A stretch of 64,000 nt of DNA from Megaustenia siamemsis (Eukaryota; Mollusca; Gastropoda; Stylommatophora; Ariophantidae). The stretch spans positions 148,083,275 to 148,147,274 of the forward strand of contig JAVIAB010000051.1 of NCBI GenBank assembly GCA_032433765.1, written 5' to 3'. The notes below the pieces were generated by a model, which worked only from the letters and a program-made list of their open reading frames with translations, was not told the origin of the DNA and searched no databases. Shown here one piece after another: positions 45,403-55,870 of the stretch; within the stretch, counting starts at the first letter, position 1, and each line of letters begins with the position of its first letter. The translations under genes were made by a program, and so were the position numbers.

Positions 45403-46525
45403 TAAGCTAAATAAGACTTTGAGGCTCTAATATCAATGAAACTTTGAGGCTCTAAGATCAATGAAACTTTGAGGCTCTAAGATCAATGAAACTTTGAGGC
45501 TCTAAGATCAATGAAACTTTGAGGCCCTAAGATAAATGAAACTTTAAGACCTTACGATCAATGAAACTTAGAGGACCTAATAACAATGAAACTTTGAGGA
45601 ACTGAGATAAATGAAACTTTGAGGTCCTAAAATCAATGAAACTTTGAGGCCCTAAAATCAATGAAACTTTGAGGCAATAATATAAATGAAACTTTGAGGC
45701 CCTAAAATCAATGAAACTTTGAGGCCCTAAAATCAATGAAACTTTGAGGCAATAATATAAATGAAACTTTGAGGACATAAGATAAATGAAACTTTGAGGC
45801 CCCAAGCTGAATGAAAATTTGAGACCCTAATATCAATGAAACTTTGAGACCCTAATATCAATGAAACTTTGAGGCCCTTTGTTAAATGAAACACTGAGGC
45901 CCTAAACTAAATGAAAATGGACGCCCTGGCTAAATGAAACTTTGAGGCCCTTAATTACATGCGACTTTGAGACCCTAAGATCCATGAAACTTTGAGGCCC
46001 TAAAATAAATGAAAGATTGAGGCCCGAAGAAAAATGAAATTTTGGGGGGCTAGGATAAATGAAACTTTTAGGCCCTAATATCAATTAAACTTTGAGGCCC
46101 TAATATCAAAGAAACTTTGAGGCCCTAATATCAAAGAAACTTTTAGGCCCTAATATCAAAGAAACTTTGAGGCCCTAATATCAAAGAAACTTTTAGGCCC
46201 TAATATCAAAGAAACTTTTAGGCCCTAATATCAAAGAAACTTTGAGGCCCTACGATCAATGAAATTTTGAGACCCTAAGATAAATGGACCTTTGGGGCTA
46301 TAAGATAAATGAATCTTTAAGTCTATAAGATAAATGAATCTTTAAGTCTATAAGATAAATGAATCTTTAAGTCTATAAGATAAATGAATCTTTAAGTCTA
46401 TAAGATAAATGAATCTTTAAGTCTATAAGATAAATGAATCTTTAAGTCTATAAGATAAATGAATCTTTAAGTCTATAAGATAAATGAAACGTTGTGACTC
46501 TGAGCTAAATGAAACTTTAACGCCC
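45403..46525. repeat. 25-bp minisatellite with successive subfamilies
   Basis: About 45 copies of ATCAATGAAACTTTGAGGCT plus CTAAG and variants. Three homogeneous blocks are visible: GAGGCTCTAAGATCAATG at the left, GAGGCCCTAATATCAAAG at about 46085-46245, and ATAAGATAAATGAATCTTTA plus AGTCT at about 46299-46483. Reverse frames over it are artefacts. Confidence 0.95.
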
Positions 46526-47170
46526 TATTTAATACAGTTGTGTTTTAGTGATATATTTCTACTTAATACAGTTGTGTTTTAGTGATATATTTCTACTTAA
46601 TACAGTTGTGTTTTAGTGATATATTTCTACTTAATACAGTTGTGTTTTAGTGATATATTTCTACTTAATACAGTTGTGTTTTAGTGATATATTTCTACTT
46701 AGTACAGTTGTGTTTTTGGTGATATATTTCTACTTAATACAGTTGTGTTTTAGTGATAAATTTCTACTTAATACAGTTGTGTTTTAGTGATACATTTCTA
46801 CTTAATACAGTTGTGTTTTAGTGATATATTTCTACTTAATACAGTTGTGTTTTAGTGATACATTTCTACTTAATACAGTTGTGTTTTAGTGATATATTTC
46901 TACTTAATACAGTTGTGTTTTTGGTGATATATTTGTACTTAATACAGTTGTGTTTTAGTGATAAATTTCTACTTAATACAGTTGTGTTTTAGTGATAAAT
47001 TTCTACTTAATACAGTTGTGTTTTAGTGATACATTTCTACTTAATACAGTTGTGTTTTAGTGATACATTTCTACTTAATACATTTGTGCTTCAGTGATAC
47101 ATTTCTGTTTAATACAATTGTGGTTTAGTGATACATTTCTATTCATACTGCTGTGTTTTAGTGATACATT
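46526..47170. repeat. 34-bp minisatellite, about 19 copies
   Basis: The unit is TTAGTGATATATTTCTACTT plus AATACAGTTGTGTT. It abuts the 25-bp array with no spacer. Left copies are nearly identical; the last three are diverged. Confidence 0.96.
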
Positions 47171-47387
47171 TATTTGAGTGCTGAGAACAAGTAATTTAAA
47201 GTCAAAGTAGACAAACCTAAATGTGATCTGGTTTGTTAGTGGAATCTGTGAAGTTGAAGGAAGGATGTTGCTATTACGAAGACGTATAGACACGGATTAC
47301 ATTCTGCGCTGTATGTGAGAGAGGATACTGCTAACATGCGGATGTTGCACTTACAGAGAAAGATGCTGGTCTGGCGCAGGTGGTGGG

Positions 47388-47586
47388 ATGAACCACGCCA
47401 ATGATTTGACGAATTCCGACATGGAGTACAACAGCCCAGGGAAATCACCTTTCTGGTTTTTAGTCACAGTGGTGTCCCTTGCATACTTCCTAAACATGTC
47501 TTTGATGCATGCACATGGACAGCATCACTTAATTCGACATAGTAGACACTACAGAAGGCACGTTAGTGGTGGTCGTTACGTTTACG
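47388..47586 (+). CDS. Candidate first coding exon, secreted protein (partial)
   Basis: A frame of 66 codons ends at a consensus splice donor (G followed by GTAAGTG at 47587), giving a phase-1 intron. The ATG at 47388 opens the frame; a second ATG at 47421, preceded by GAC and followed by G, has better start context and would give 55 codons. A hydrophobic core, FWFLVTVVSLAYFLNMSLM, is followed by HAHGQ, which reads like a signal peptide with cleavage near AHG. The mature start is rich in His and Arg (HSRHYRRHVSGGRYVYG). Base composition is more balanced than the AT-rich surroundings. A TTGCACTTACAG at about 47345-47356 could be an upstream acceptor. No downstream exon is recognised and the family is unknown. 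It could still be a chance frame, but it is the best host-gene candidate here. Confidence 0.45.
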
Positions 47587-47839
47587 GTAAGTGTTTGATG
47601 TGGTCTATGTAGTCTTCTTTTTTCACAGTTTACAGAATCATAAACAAATATATGTTTTTATACTTCTCTCTCTCCCTCTCTCTGTTTTACCTATTAATTT
47701 AATTAAAATATGTTATTGCTGTAACAACATCGTTTCAAGCCCATGAATGCTCATTTATATATTTATATTTATATATTTATATTTATCCATATTTAAGTGA
47801 TTTCTTTTCATTTTAGTTCATTTAAACTTCATGTGAGCA
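47587..47839. other. Possible intron start; CT- and TA-rich
   Basis: Begins with the GTAAGTG donor of the candidate exon, then pyrimidine-rich and TATATTTATAT sequence. Nothing else was recognised. Confidence 0.35.
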
Positions 47840-48164
47840 TATGTCTTCACTAGACAGCCCCCAAACTGTGTCTTGCCATTCTCTCACAATTGTTCCATGT
47901 TTTCCCCAGCCTCTTAATTTCTTCAGTATATTTTAGCTTTTCTCTTTATCTCCTCTCCTGTGGACTCCAAAATTGTGTTTGTAATACTCTCACCTGACTT
48001 CTACACTGTGTGTCCTATTTAGCTCTATCGTCTTTGTTTTATCTCTTTGTCCACAAATATTTTTTTCTAGTACTTTCCCATAGTACTAAGTTAGTGACTT
48101 TATCCGGCTATTTTCACCCTTTTATTCTACGCAAGCATCCATATATATATATAATATTGAGTTA

Positions 48165-48215
48165 TTATTGAGTTATTATTGAGTTATATGCGGGTCATCA
48201 TCATTGCACACCGAA
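48165..48215 (-). repeat. REP-F 3' end, inverted
   Basis: ATTGAGTTATATGCGGGTCA with TCATCATTGCACACCG is the reverse complement of the REP-F terminus (compare 23205-23250). A similar inverted end is at 51077-51125. Confidence 0.65.
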
Positions 48216-48217
48216 CA

Positions 48218-48220
<3 letters not shown>

Positions 48221-48275
<55 letters not shown>
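48221..48275. repeat. (TA)n microsatellite
   Basis: A pure TA tract of about 27 repeats inside the interrupted RTE-e fragment. Confidence 0.97.
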
Positions 48276-48278
<3 letters not shown>

Positions 48279-48354
48279 GTTTCTTCGAGATTATCATTGT
48301 TCTTGTTCTCCATGTTTTACAACCATTTAATAGGATCGATTTAACGTCACTCCT

Positions 48355-48545
48355 TTTGATGTAAGAGATGAGAGTTAAGAGGGGCACAGCCAGAAACGAG
48401 AAACGAAGTGGGCGTATAAGAAGACTTATTAACCAACACAGAACTGGAGTCGTCAGTCGCTGGTCACTGCGGGGCTTGCTGATGGAATCTGAGCACTTTC
48501 TATGGACATGTTCGGAGTGAAGTGATGATGACCAGGAAATAACTC
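48355..48545 (+). repeat. REP-F dispersed repeat, copy 2
   Basis: Matches 23050-23240 (GGGCACAGCCAGAAACGAG, CCAACACAGAACTGGAGTCG, TCAGTCGCTGG, GTGATGATGACC) and ends in AATAACTCAATAAC. It follows an inverted REP-F end at 48165-48215. Confidence 0.75.
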
Positions 48546-49395
48546 AATAACCTAATTATTTTCCTTGTTTCTTAGTGAAATTAAAGCTCCTCCTGCTATT
48601 TGTGTTTTCTTTTTTCTTTTTTTTTTACACTAAATTTGAAGTACGTGCTTTTACATTTGATTTCAGAATGTCTGACCTTACTGAAGTTACAAATAGGGAT
48701 TATTAATTGTAACATTGTAACAGTGAATGTAATAATTATCTTGTTGACAAGGTTCTCTTTATTGTCATCGTTGTGGCAGCACTTGTTTGTGACCGTGACG
48801 GGCACGCCGTGTCTAATGAGGACCACATTTCTTGTTATCGTCTCGACCCTGACTACTTAAGACCACCACATTTCGTGTTGTCAACTCGACTGTTTACGAC
48901 GAAAGAATTAAATCCTACGATTACTTAAGTTCGGTGTAGGACTGTTTATAATCACCGTCAAAGTTTTTTTTTTTTTATCATCACCATCATACCAACATCA
49001 TCCTTATAACAATCATCATAATATCATCATCATCATCATAACCATCATCTCATCATATTATTATTATGTTCGTAATAAATATCAAGTCTACTTCTTTGGG
49101 GTTATGCTTACCTTTTGGTGAGGCACGATCTATTCAACCTCAGAATAAAGTTTTCAATCTATATTTGACGCAATTTCCATCCAAAATTATCACGAGGACT
49201 ATTTCCATTGCTTTTATTGAGACTGTCATTCTTATCTCTTGTGAAACTGTTTGCTTGGAGGAAAGTTTCTACTTATTTGTTTCTGTGAAACGAGATCACG
49301 TTAGCCATGTTGGACATTGCTTCTCGTGTGAAACTGTTGTCACCGTTATATCATCCTCGTCACCATCATTTTCCTCATAATCATCAAAACCGCTT
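48546..49395. other. Unassigned; ATC-rich patch near 48975-49060
   Basis: Unique AT-rich sequence with T-runs and an imperfect ATC/CAT triplet stretch. A 104-codon forward frame (49066-49380) has no recognised domain. No gene is called. Confidence 0.4.
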
Positions 49396-50742
49396 GATGA
49401 GAAACAGAACGACTTGGAAAGTGTTTGTTGAAGACCTATGCTCCACAGGGTGTTGAAAGTGTTTGTTGAAGACCTATGCTCCACAGGGAGTTGAAAGTGT
49501 TTGTTAAAGACCTATGCTCCACAGGGAGTTGAAAGTGTTTGTTAAAGACCTATGCTCCACAGGGAGTTGAAAGTGTTTGTTAAAGACCTATGCTCCACAG
49601 GGAGTTGAAAGTGTTTGTTAAAGACCTATGCTCCACAGGGAGTTGAAAGTGTTTGTTGAAGACCTATGCTCCACAGGGAGTTGAAAGTGTTTGTTGAAGA
49701 TCTATGCTCCACAGGGAGTTGAACGTGTTTGTTGAAGATCTATGCTCCACAGGAAGTTGAAAGTGTTGAAGATCTATGCTCCACAGGGAGTTGAAAGTGT
49801 TTGTTGAAGATCTATGCTCCACAGGGAGTTGAAAGTGTTTGTTGAAGATCTATGCTCCACAGGGAGTTGAAAGTGTTTGTTGAAGATCTATGCTCCACAA
49901 GGAGTTGAAAGTGTTTGTTGAAGATCTATGCTCCACAGGGAGTTGAAAGTGTTTGTTGAAGATCTATGCTCCACAGGGGGATGAAAGGGTTTGTTGAAGA
50001 ACTATGCTCCACAGGGGATGAAAGTGTTTGTTGAAGATCTATGCTCCACAGGGAGTTGAAAGTGTTTGTTGAAGATCTATGATCCACAGGAGATGAAAGT
50101 GTTATTTGAAGATCTATGATCCACAGGGAGATGAAAGTGTTATTTGAAGATCTATGCTCCACAGGGAGATGAAAGTGTTTGTTGAAGATCTATGATCCAC
50201 AGGGAGATGAAAGTGTTTGTTGAAGATCTATGATCCACAGGGAGATGAAAGTGTTATTTGAAGATCTATGATCCACAGGGAGATGAAAGTGTTATTTGAA
50301 GATCTATGATCCACAGGGAGATGAAAGTGTTATTTGAAGATCTATGATCCACAGGGAGATGAAAGTGTTATTTGAAGATCTATGCTCCACAGGGAGATGA
50401 AAGTGTTTGTTGAAGATCTATGATCCACAGGGAGATGAAAGTGTTTGTTGAAGATCTATGATCCACAGGGAGATGAAAGTGTTATTTGAAGATCTATGAT
50501 CCACAGGGAGATGAAAGTGTTATTTGAAGATCTATGATCCACAGGGAGATGAAAGTGTTATTTGAAGATCTATGCTCCACAGGGAGATGAAAGTGTTATT
50601 TGAAGATCTATGCTCCACAGGGGGATGAAAGTGTTTGTTGAAGATCTATGCTCCACAGGGGGATGAAAGTGTTTGTTGAAGATCTATGCTCCACAGGGAG
50701 CTGAAAGTGTTTGTTGAAGATCTATGCTCCACAGGGGGATGA
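49396..50742 (+). repeat. 38-bp satellite (RTE-e derived), forward array, about 35 copies
   Basis: The unit is AGTGTTTGTTGAAGAYCTAT plus GCTCCACAGGGAGTTGAA. The left edge (GAAACAGAACGACTTGGAAA at about 49401) encodes RNRTTWK and runs into VFVEDLCS, the same C-terminal reading as the RTE-e 3' end. Subfamilies change along the array: GACCTATGCTCC on the left, GATCTATGCTCC in the middle, and GAGATGAAAGTGTTATTTGA with GATCCACAGG on the right. The same satellite lies inverted at 59535-60182. Confidence 0.96.
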
Positions 50743-51076
50743 AAGGTAGATGAAGAAGAAGAAGAACCATCAACACCATGTCATCATCCCCGGTTACGGG
50801 AATATTAAGATCATGATCAGATTTTGTATCATCATCATTATATCATCAACCTCATACATATCGTCACCGTCTTATTATTATCCTCATAACTATCGTCATC
50901 ATCATATTCTCATCCTTATAACCATTAACATCATCATATTATCAACCTCATAATCACTGTCCCCAGATATCACCATCCTCATAACTAATGTCATATCATA
51001 TCATCATCATCTTAACCATCGTCTCCATGATGTTACCATCCTCATCACATTTCACATTCATCATCATCATAGTCCT
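50743..51076. repeat. CAT/ATC-rich low-complexity DNA
   Basis: Imperfect ATCATC/CATCATC and CTCATAAC motifs follow a short GAA run. Low-complexity, non-coding. Confidence 0.7.
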
Positions 51077-51126
51077 AACAATGAGTTATTGAGTTACGTG
51101 TGGGTTATCACCATCGCACTCTGTAC
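51077..51126 (-). repeat. REP-F 3' end, inverted
   Basis: ATTGAGTTACGTGTGGGTTA with TCACCATCGCAC resembles the inverted REP-F end at 48165-48215. Confidence 0.5.
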
Positions 51127-51519
51127 TTTACATATCCATAGCTGTCATTATCATCTTTACTCATTCATGATTGCCGCTGGTGTAGTCTTCAACAAAGATG
51201 TAACACCGTCATATGTTTATGTCTTGCATTTCTTCATTCATGTTTTCGTTTTGTATATAATTTTCTTTAGCAATCTTTTGTTCCCATTATTTTCTATTTA
51301 CGTGTTGATCCAAATGACCTTATTCAGTGCAAGCTCTATCATATATCATGATCTTCACTGCAGAGACAGTTCGCACTTTCTGCCTTAGGCCAGACTGATT
51401 TTATTTTCATCTCGGAAAGAGTATTTTCATTTTGAACAGAAAAAAATTCATTGATCTTTTAACTCTTTGTTCTTCATGACACATTTAATGTGTTCGCAGT
51501 TACTAACTGTGTGATTGAA
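51127..51519. other. No recognisable feature
   Basis: Unique AT-rich sequence. The 99-codon forward frame at 51089-51388 has hydrophobic stretches but no recognised family or splice support. Confidence 0.4.
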
Positions 51520-52605
51520 TCAGTGAGTCAATTATTGAGTCAGTGAATGAGATAGTAAATACATAATTTTTTTGGTTCACTATTTATTTAATCAGTTACT
51601 TAGTTATTTAGATGGTAGTTTAGTTTGTTAATTATCTACTGAGTTAGATATTTAGTCAGTTTAATTAGTGTTAGTTAATTACTTATTTAGATCTGAAGTT
51701 AGTTAATTTGTTAATTAGGTACTTAGTTAAGTAGCTAGTTAAATAACTAGCTAGTTAGTTAACTAGCTAGCTGACTAGTTAGTTAATTAGCTAACTAATT
51801 AGTTAATCAGTTACTAAGTTAGTTAGGTATATAGTAGGTTTAGTTATTTAATTAGTTTATTAGTTAATAAGTTAAAAGTAAAGAAGTAATGAGCCCCCGT
51901 TACGCCAAGTGGCGTATAGGGAATATGGTGTTAGTGACCATAAATTTTACAGACCTCAAGCACATGATTTTTGGGGTAATGTGGTCGGTATTACGCCCGT
52001 GCCGCTTTACTTTCCCAGAAAAAATCCGGTACCCATTTAAGGCTGGGTGAACCCGGAAGCCGTCGGTTGGGGTCGAACCCAACCCCTTGTCCGTGGTAGT
52101 CCAGTTCACTGAGCTATCGCGGCTCCCAGTTAATAAGTTAGGTATTTATATATTAGTTAGTTCTTTAGTAAGTTATTTAGATAGTTATTTTGTAAGTTAG
52201 AAAACATATTCATTTAGTTAGTTAGACAGATAGTTATTTAGTTAATTAGTTAGTTAGGTATTTAGATAGTTATTTTGTAAGTTAGAAAACCTATTCATTT
52301 AGTTAGCTAGATAGATAGTTATTTAGTTAATTAGTTAGTTAGTTAGTATTTATTTAATCATTTACTTAGTTTTTTAGTTAGTTAGTAGCTAGTTAATTAT
52401 TTCATCAGTTGGATAGTTATTTAGTTAGTTAATTATTTAGTTAGTTGGTTTGATAATAGTTAGTTATCGAGTTATCTAATTATTATTTAGTTACTTAATT
52501 ATTTATTTAGTTAGCTAATTAGTTAGTTAATTAGTTCATTAGTAGTTGATATTTAGTTAATATTTAGTTAGTTAATTAATTAATTATTTAGTTAGTTAGT
52601 TTATT
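51520..52605. repeat. Degenerate TTAG/TTAA tetranucleotide tract
   Basis: Long stretch of GTTAGTTAATTAGTTA-type sequence in which TTAG, TTAA, TTAT and TTTAG alternate irregularly. It is interrupted by SINE-1 at 51875-52127. It is not a telomeric TTAGGG array. Confidence 0.92.
51875..52127 (-). mobile_element. SINE-1 (tRNA-derived), full-length, perfect TSD
   Basis: A 253-bp copy flanked by a perfect 13-base duplication, AGTTAATAAGTTA, at 51862-51874 and 52128-52140. On the minus strand it starts TGGGAGCCGCGATAGCTCAG. A short deletion removes part of the D-arm (GTGGTTAGTGAA has become GTGAA), and the B box has a GGTTCGACCCC form. It landed in the TTAG tract. The perfect duplication suggests it is among the youngest copies. 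Confidence 0.96.
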
Positions 52606-53285
52606 ATTTCCATAAAGAAAACTTTCACTTATGCACTTATGTAAATATGTAAAGATAAATTATGCTCTCTCTTGTATGTCCCAATGATCACATTTCTTCT
52701 CATAACTCTACGTCATTTATAATTATCTGTCTAACCCTTCACTCACAAGAAATAAAATCAAAGATACAGAACACCAACTCTGAACAAATTATCTCTTTTT
52801 TCTATGTATTCCCTTACAGCTGAAATGTCAGAGCTAAATCAAATTCCCCCTTCTGTCAATCAAATGATTTGTTACTCCAAAATTGAGGCTATATGTCCCT
52901 TGTGTTACATTTAGTAATAGTTGTAAATGGATGTTAATATTTGAACGTAATTCCTTCTAAAATGTATTGTAACCAGCACGGATTAGACACACACACAAAG
53001 ATATGATTCATAATTGGAACGTTGTTTAGTGGAAGTAATGGTTCCCGTTTGATACTTTCAAATTCGTTGTCGAAATATCCAGTTAGGTTAGACATACAGA
53101 CTTGGGGATGTTTTCTTGTAGAAACAGTTAGCTTGTTGGTGCAGCTGTTACATATTTTATTGTAATTTGATTTCACGTGATATTGCACGTACTTATTACT
53201 ATATCATTTTCTTTATTTCTTTCTCAATCTCTCTCTGCCCCCCACTCCGGCCTTCCATCATTAATTCTTTCCTTCTTTCCTTTTC
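52606..53285. other. No recognisable feature
   Basis: Unique AT-rich DNA. The 84-codon reverse frame at 52934-53188 has no recognised motif. Confidence 0.4.
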
Positions 53286-53415
53286 CTGCCTCCCACCCTC
53301 CCTCCCTCCCTCCCTCCCTCCCTTCCTTCCTTCCTTCCTTCCTTCCTTCCTTCCTTCCTTCCTTCCTTCCTTCCTTCCTTCCTTCCTTCTTTCTTTCTTT
53401 CTTTCTTTCTTGCCT
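53286..53415. repeat. (CCCT)n-(CCTT)n-(CTTT)n microsatellite
   Basis: Tetranucleotide blocks succeed each other: CCCT, CCTT (about 23 repeats), then CTTT. The serine/leucine/phenylalanine-rich frames are artefacts. Confidence 0.97.
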
Positions 53416-53577
53416 ATCTTTCTTTTTAATGTCTTTCTTTCTGTGTTTTCTTCTTTCTTTCTTATTTATCTTTCCTTATTTCTTTCGTCTTTCATTCTTT
53501 TTCTTTCCCTTCATTTTTTTTGTCTGCATTCAATGTTCTCGTTTAGTTGTTGATCTTAGAAAAAATCTTAGAAAATT

Positions 53578-53730
53578 GTTCTGCCTGTTATAATGATGAA
53601 AGTTAATCTTATCCAAATCTGATCCCATGTTCTGCCTGTTATAATGATGAAAGTTAATCTTATCCAGATCTGATCCCATGTTCTGCCTATTATAATGATG
53701 AAAGTTAATCTTATCCAGATCTGATCCCAA
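53578..53730. repeat. 51-bp tandem repeat, 3 copies
   Basis: The unit begins GTTCTGCCTGTTATAATGAT and contains CTTATCCAGATCTGATCCCA. Three near-identical copies. Confidence 0.95.
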
Positions 53731-54129
53731 TTTTCATTTTATTGACAATCCTTCATACCACATTTCGGCTGAGAGATAACGACTCCAGACTGCCGGTTCT
53801 GTCTATCCAACTACCTCGACAAAGCGTATTTCACGCGCTACTAATGCTCATGTCTAGCTGGAATATAGATGGCAAGACAAATACTTCTAGATCGCCAATC
53901 CTTCACTTATTTGCTTGTCAGATCCGGTGAAGAAGTAGTCTGTTGATGTCCATCTGGATGGGAAATGGTCGGAGTGGTTGCCACTTTTGCATTTCTTCTT
54001 CTCGTATTTAAATATAGAACGGGTTCAAGTACCTTAGCCTAGTTTATATTTACACCCACGTTAACATAATTTATTTTATTTACATTCTATTCTAACATAG
54101 GAATCAGTTTAATTGAAGTCATAAATTTC
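53731..54129. other. No recognisable feature
   Basis: Unique sequence with a balanced-composition patch near 53750-53960; the 62-codon frame there has no motif. Confidence 0.4.
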
Positions 54130-54305
54130 CCATATCCGCTCCAACGTTTGTTACAGCATTTCCTACAATGCATCTTAATTTCTGTTGACAATATCGCTTC
54201 GTGCAGGCCTTACTCGACTGCACAGGCTACGATTCCAAACTCTTTAGTCGCTTGTTACGACATACTTTCCAGGTAACAGTGACTCTATTCTTTTCTCCTC
54301 TCTTT
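54130..54305 (-). repeat. REP-A dispersed repeat, copy 3
   Basis: The reverse complement carries the REP-A landmarks (AGAGTCACTGTTACCTGG, TCGTAACAAGCGAC, GAATCGTAGCCTGTGCAGTC, GTCAACAGAAAT, GGAGCGGATATGGG). The (GAATA)n tail is absent. Confidence 0.8.
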
Positions 54306-54597
54306 TTTTCTTTTTGATTGCTTAGTTCACATAATCGTTCATGTTGGTGGGGTTAATTTCATGAGATAATCAGCCAGTGATTACGATTAATAAAACGTAT
54401 ATAATAACGGGCACGTCAGAATCTCGTTGTGGTAGTGACGTGGCCTGTGATCTACTGAAAACGAAATGTTGGGTTAGATCCTACTCTACGATGTTCCTGG
54501 CCTCAAGTGCTCATCAATATTTTTTTTGTCAAAGAAAAGCGGTATTGGTGTAAGGCTTACCATATAGCACAACAAAGAGCCAGTGGTTAAAAAAATA
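54306..54597. other. No recognisable feature
   Basis: Unique spacer. Confidence 0.4.
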
Positions 54598-54992
54598 TGG
54601 GCGCTAATAGTGTTTGAGCACTAACAACATATGAGCATTACTAACAACATTTGAGCACTAATAACATATGGAAACTAGCAACATATGGGTACTAACAACA
54701 TATCGATACCAATAACATATGGGTATTTATAATGAAGAGCAATAACAACATATGGTGATTAATCATATCGGCATTAATAATATATGGGCATTAATAACGT
54801 AGGGGCACTAGCAACATATCGGTATTAATAACATATAGAGACTAACAACATATGGACACTAACAATGCATGGGCACTAACAACATATGAGCACTAAAAAC
54901 ATATGGGCACTAACAACATATGAGCATTAACAATATAATGGCACTAATAAGATATATGTACTTATAACATATGGGCACTAATAACATATTCT
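54598..54992. repeat. 17-19-bp degenerate minisatellite (ACATATGGGCACTAACA)
   Basis: About 22 diverged copies of a GAGCACTAACAACATAT-type unit with frequent 1-3-base length changes. An old, unhomogenised array. Confidence 0.88.
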
Positions 54993-55127
54993 CTGACTGG
55001 ATGGGACTTAGCTGATCGATTTATTTCTTTTCATTTTCTTTTTGTAATTAATATTTAAAAAGTTGTGAGAAAAGAATGGAAGGCTTCCGGTGTCGGTGAT
55101 TGATCCTGCACCCTGTAAACAACAAGA

Positions 55128-55870
55128 ACTGACATCGTACATTAAGCTTACTCTCAAGGAGCCAAAACCAATCACAGATCAACGTCGTACATTAAGCTTA
55201 CTCTCAAGGAGCCAAAACCAATCACAGATCAACGTCGTACATTAAGCTTACTCTCAAGGAGCCAAAACCAATCACAGATCAACGCCGTACATTAAGCTTA
55301 CTCTCAAGGAGCCAAAACCAATCACAGATCAACGTCGTACATTAAGCTTACTCTCAAGGAGCCAAAACCATTACAGATCAAAGTCGTACATTAAGCTTAC
55401 TCTCAAGGAGCCAAAACCAATCACAGATCAACGTCGTACATTAAGCTTACTCTCAAGGAGCCAAACCAATCACAGATCAACGTCGTACATTAAGCTTACT
55501 CTCAAGGAGCCAAAACCAATCACAGATCAACGTCGTACATTAAGCTTACTCTCAAGGAGCCAAAACCAATCACAGATCGACTTCGTACGTTAAACTTACT
55601 CTCTATGAGCCAAAACCAATCACAGATCAACGTCGTGCTTTAAGCTTACTTTTCTATGAGCCAAAACCAATCACAGATCGACTTCGTACGTTAAAGTTAC
55701 TTTCTATGAGCCAAAACCAATCACAGATCAGCGTCAAAGGTTAAACTTACTTTTCTATGAGCCAAAACCAATCACAAATCGACGTTGTACGTTAAGCTTA
55801 CTCTCAAGGAACCCAAACCACTCTTAGACCGACGTCGAACGTTAAGCTTACTCTCTAGATCTCGAAACCA
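55128..55870. repeat. 50-bp minisatellite, about 15 copies
   Basis: The unit is CGTCGTACATTAAGCTTACT plus CTCAAGGAGCCAAAACCAAT plus CACAGATCAA. The first eight or nine copies are almost identical and keep an AAGCTT site; copies after 55560 are increasingly diverged (CTATGAGCC, CGACTTCGTACG). Confidence 0.96.

Larger units (their letters stand above)
47840..48362 (-). mobile_element. RTE-e LINE C-terminal fragment, interrupted
   Basis: The minus strand encodes an RTE-like C-terminus: a KSILLNGCKTWRTRT-like segment (48283-48362) and, after an interruption, segments ending in GKTWNNCERMAR (47870-47910). It matches 60190-60790 in order. The break (about 48140-48282) holds a REP-F end and TA tracts. 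Stops are frequent. Confidence 0.7.

Noticed and set aside
49066..49380. 104-codon forward frame
   Set aside because: No recognisable domain; it ends in a serine run encoded by low-complexity TCATC sequence.
51520..52605. Telomeric or interstitial telomere repeat
   Set aside because: The motif is TTAG/TTAA, without the TTAGGG expected in most animals or the TTAGG of insects.
53167..53593. Ser/Leu/Phe-rich frames of 128 and 138 codons
   Set aside because: Generated by the CCTT/CTTT microsatellite.
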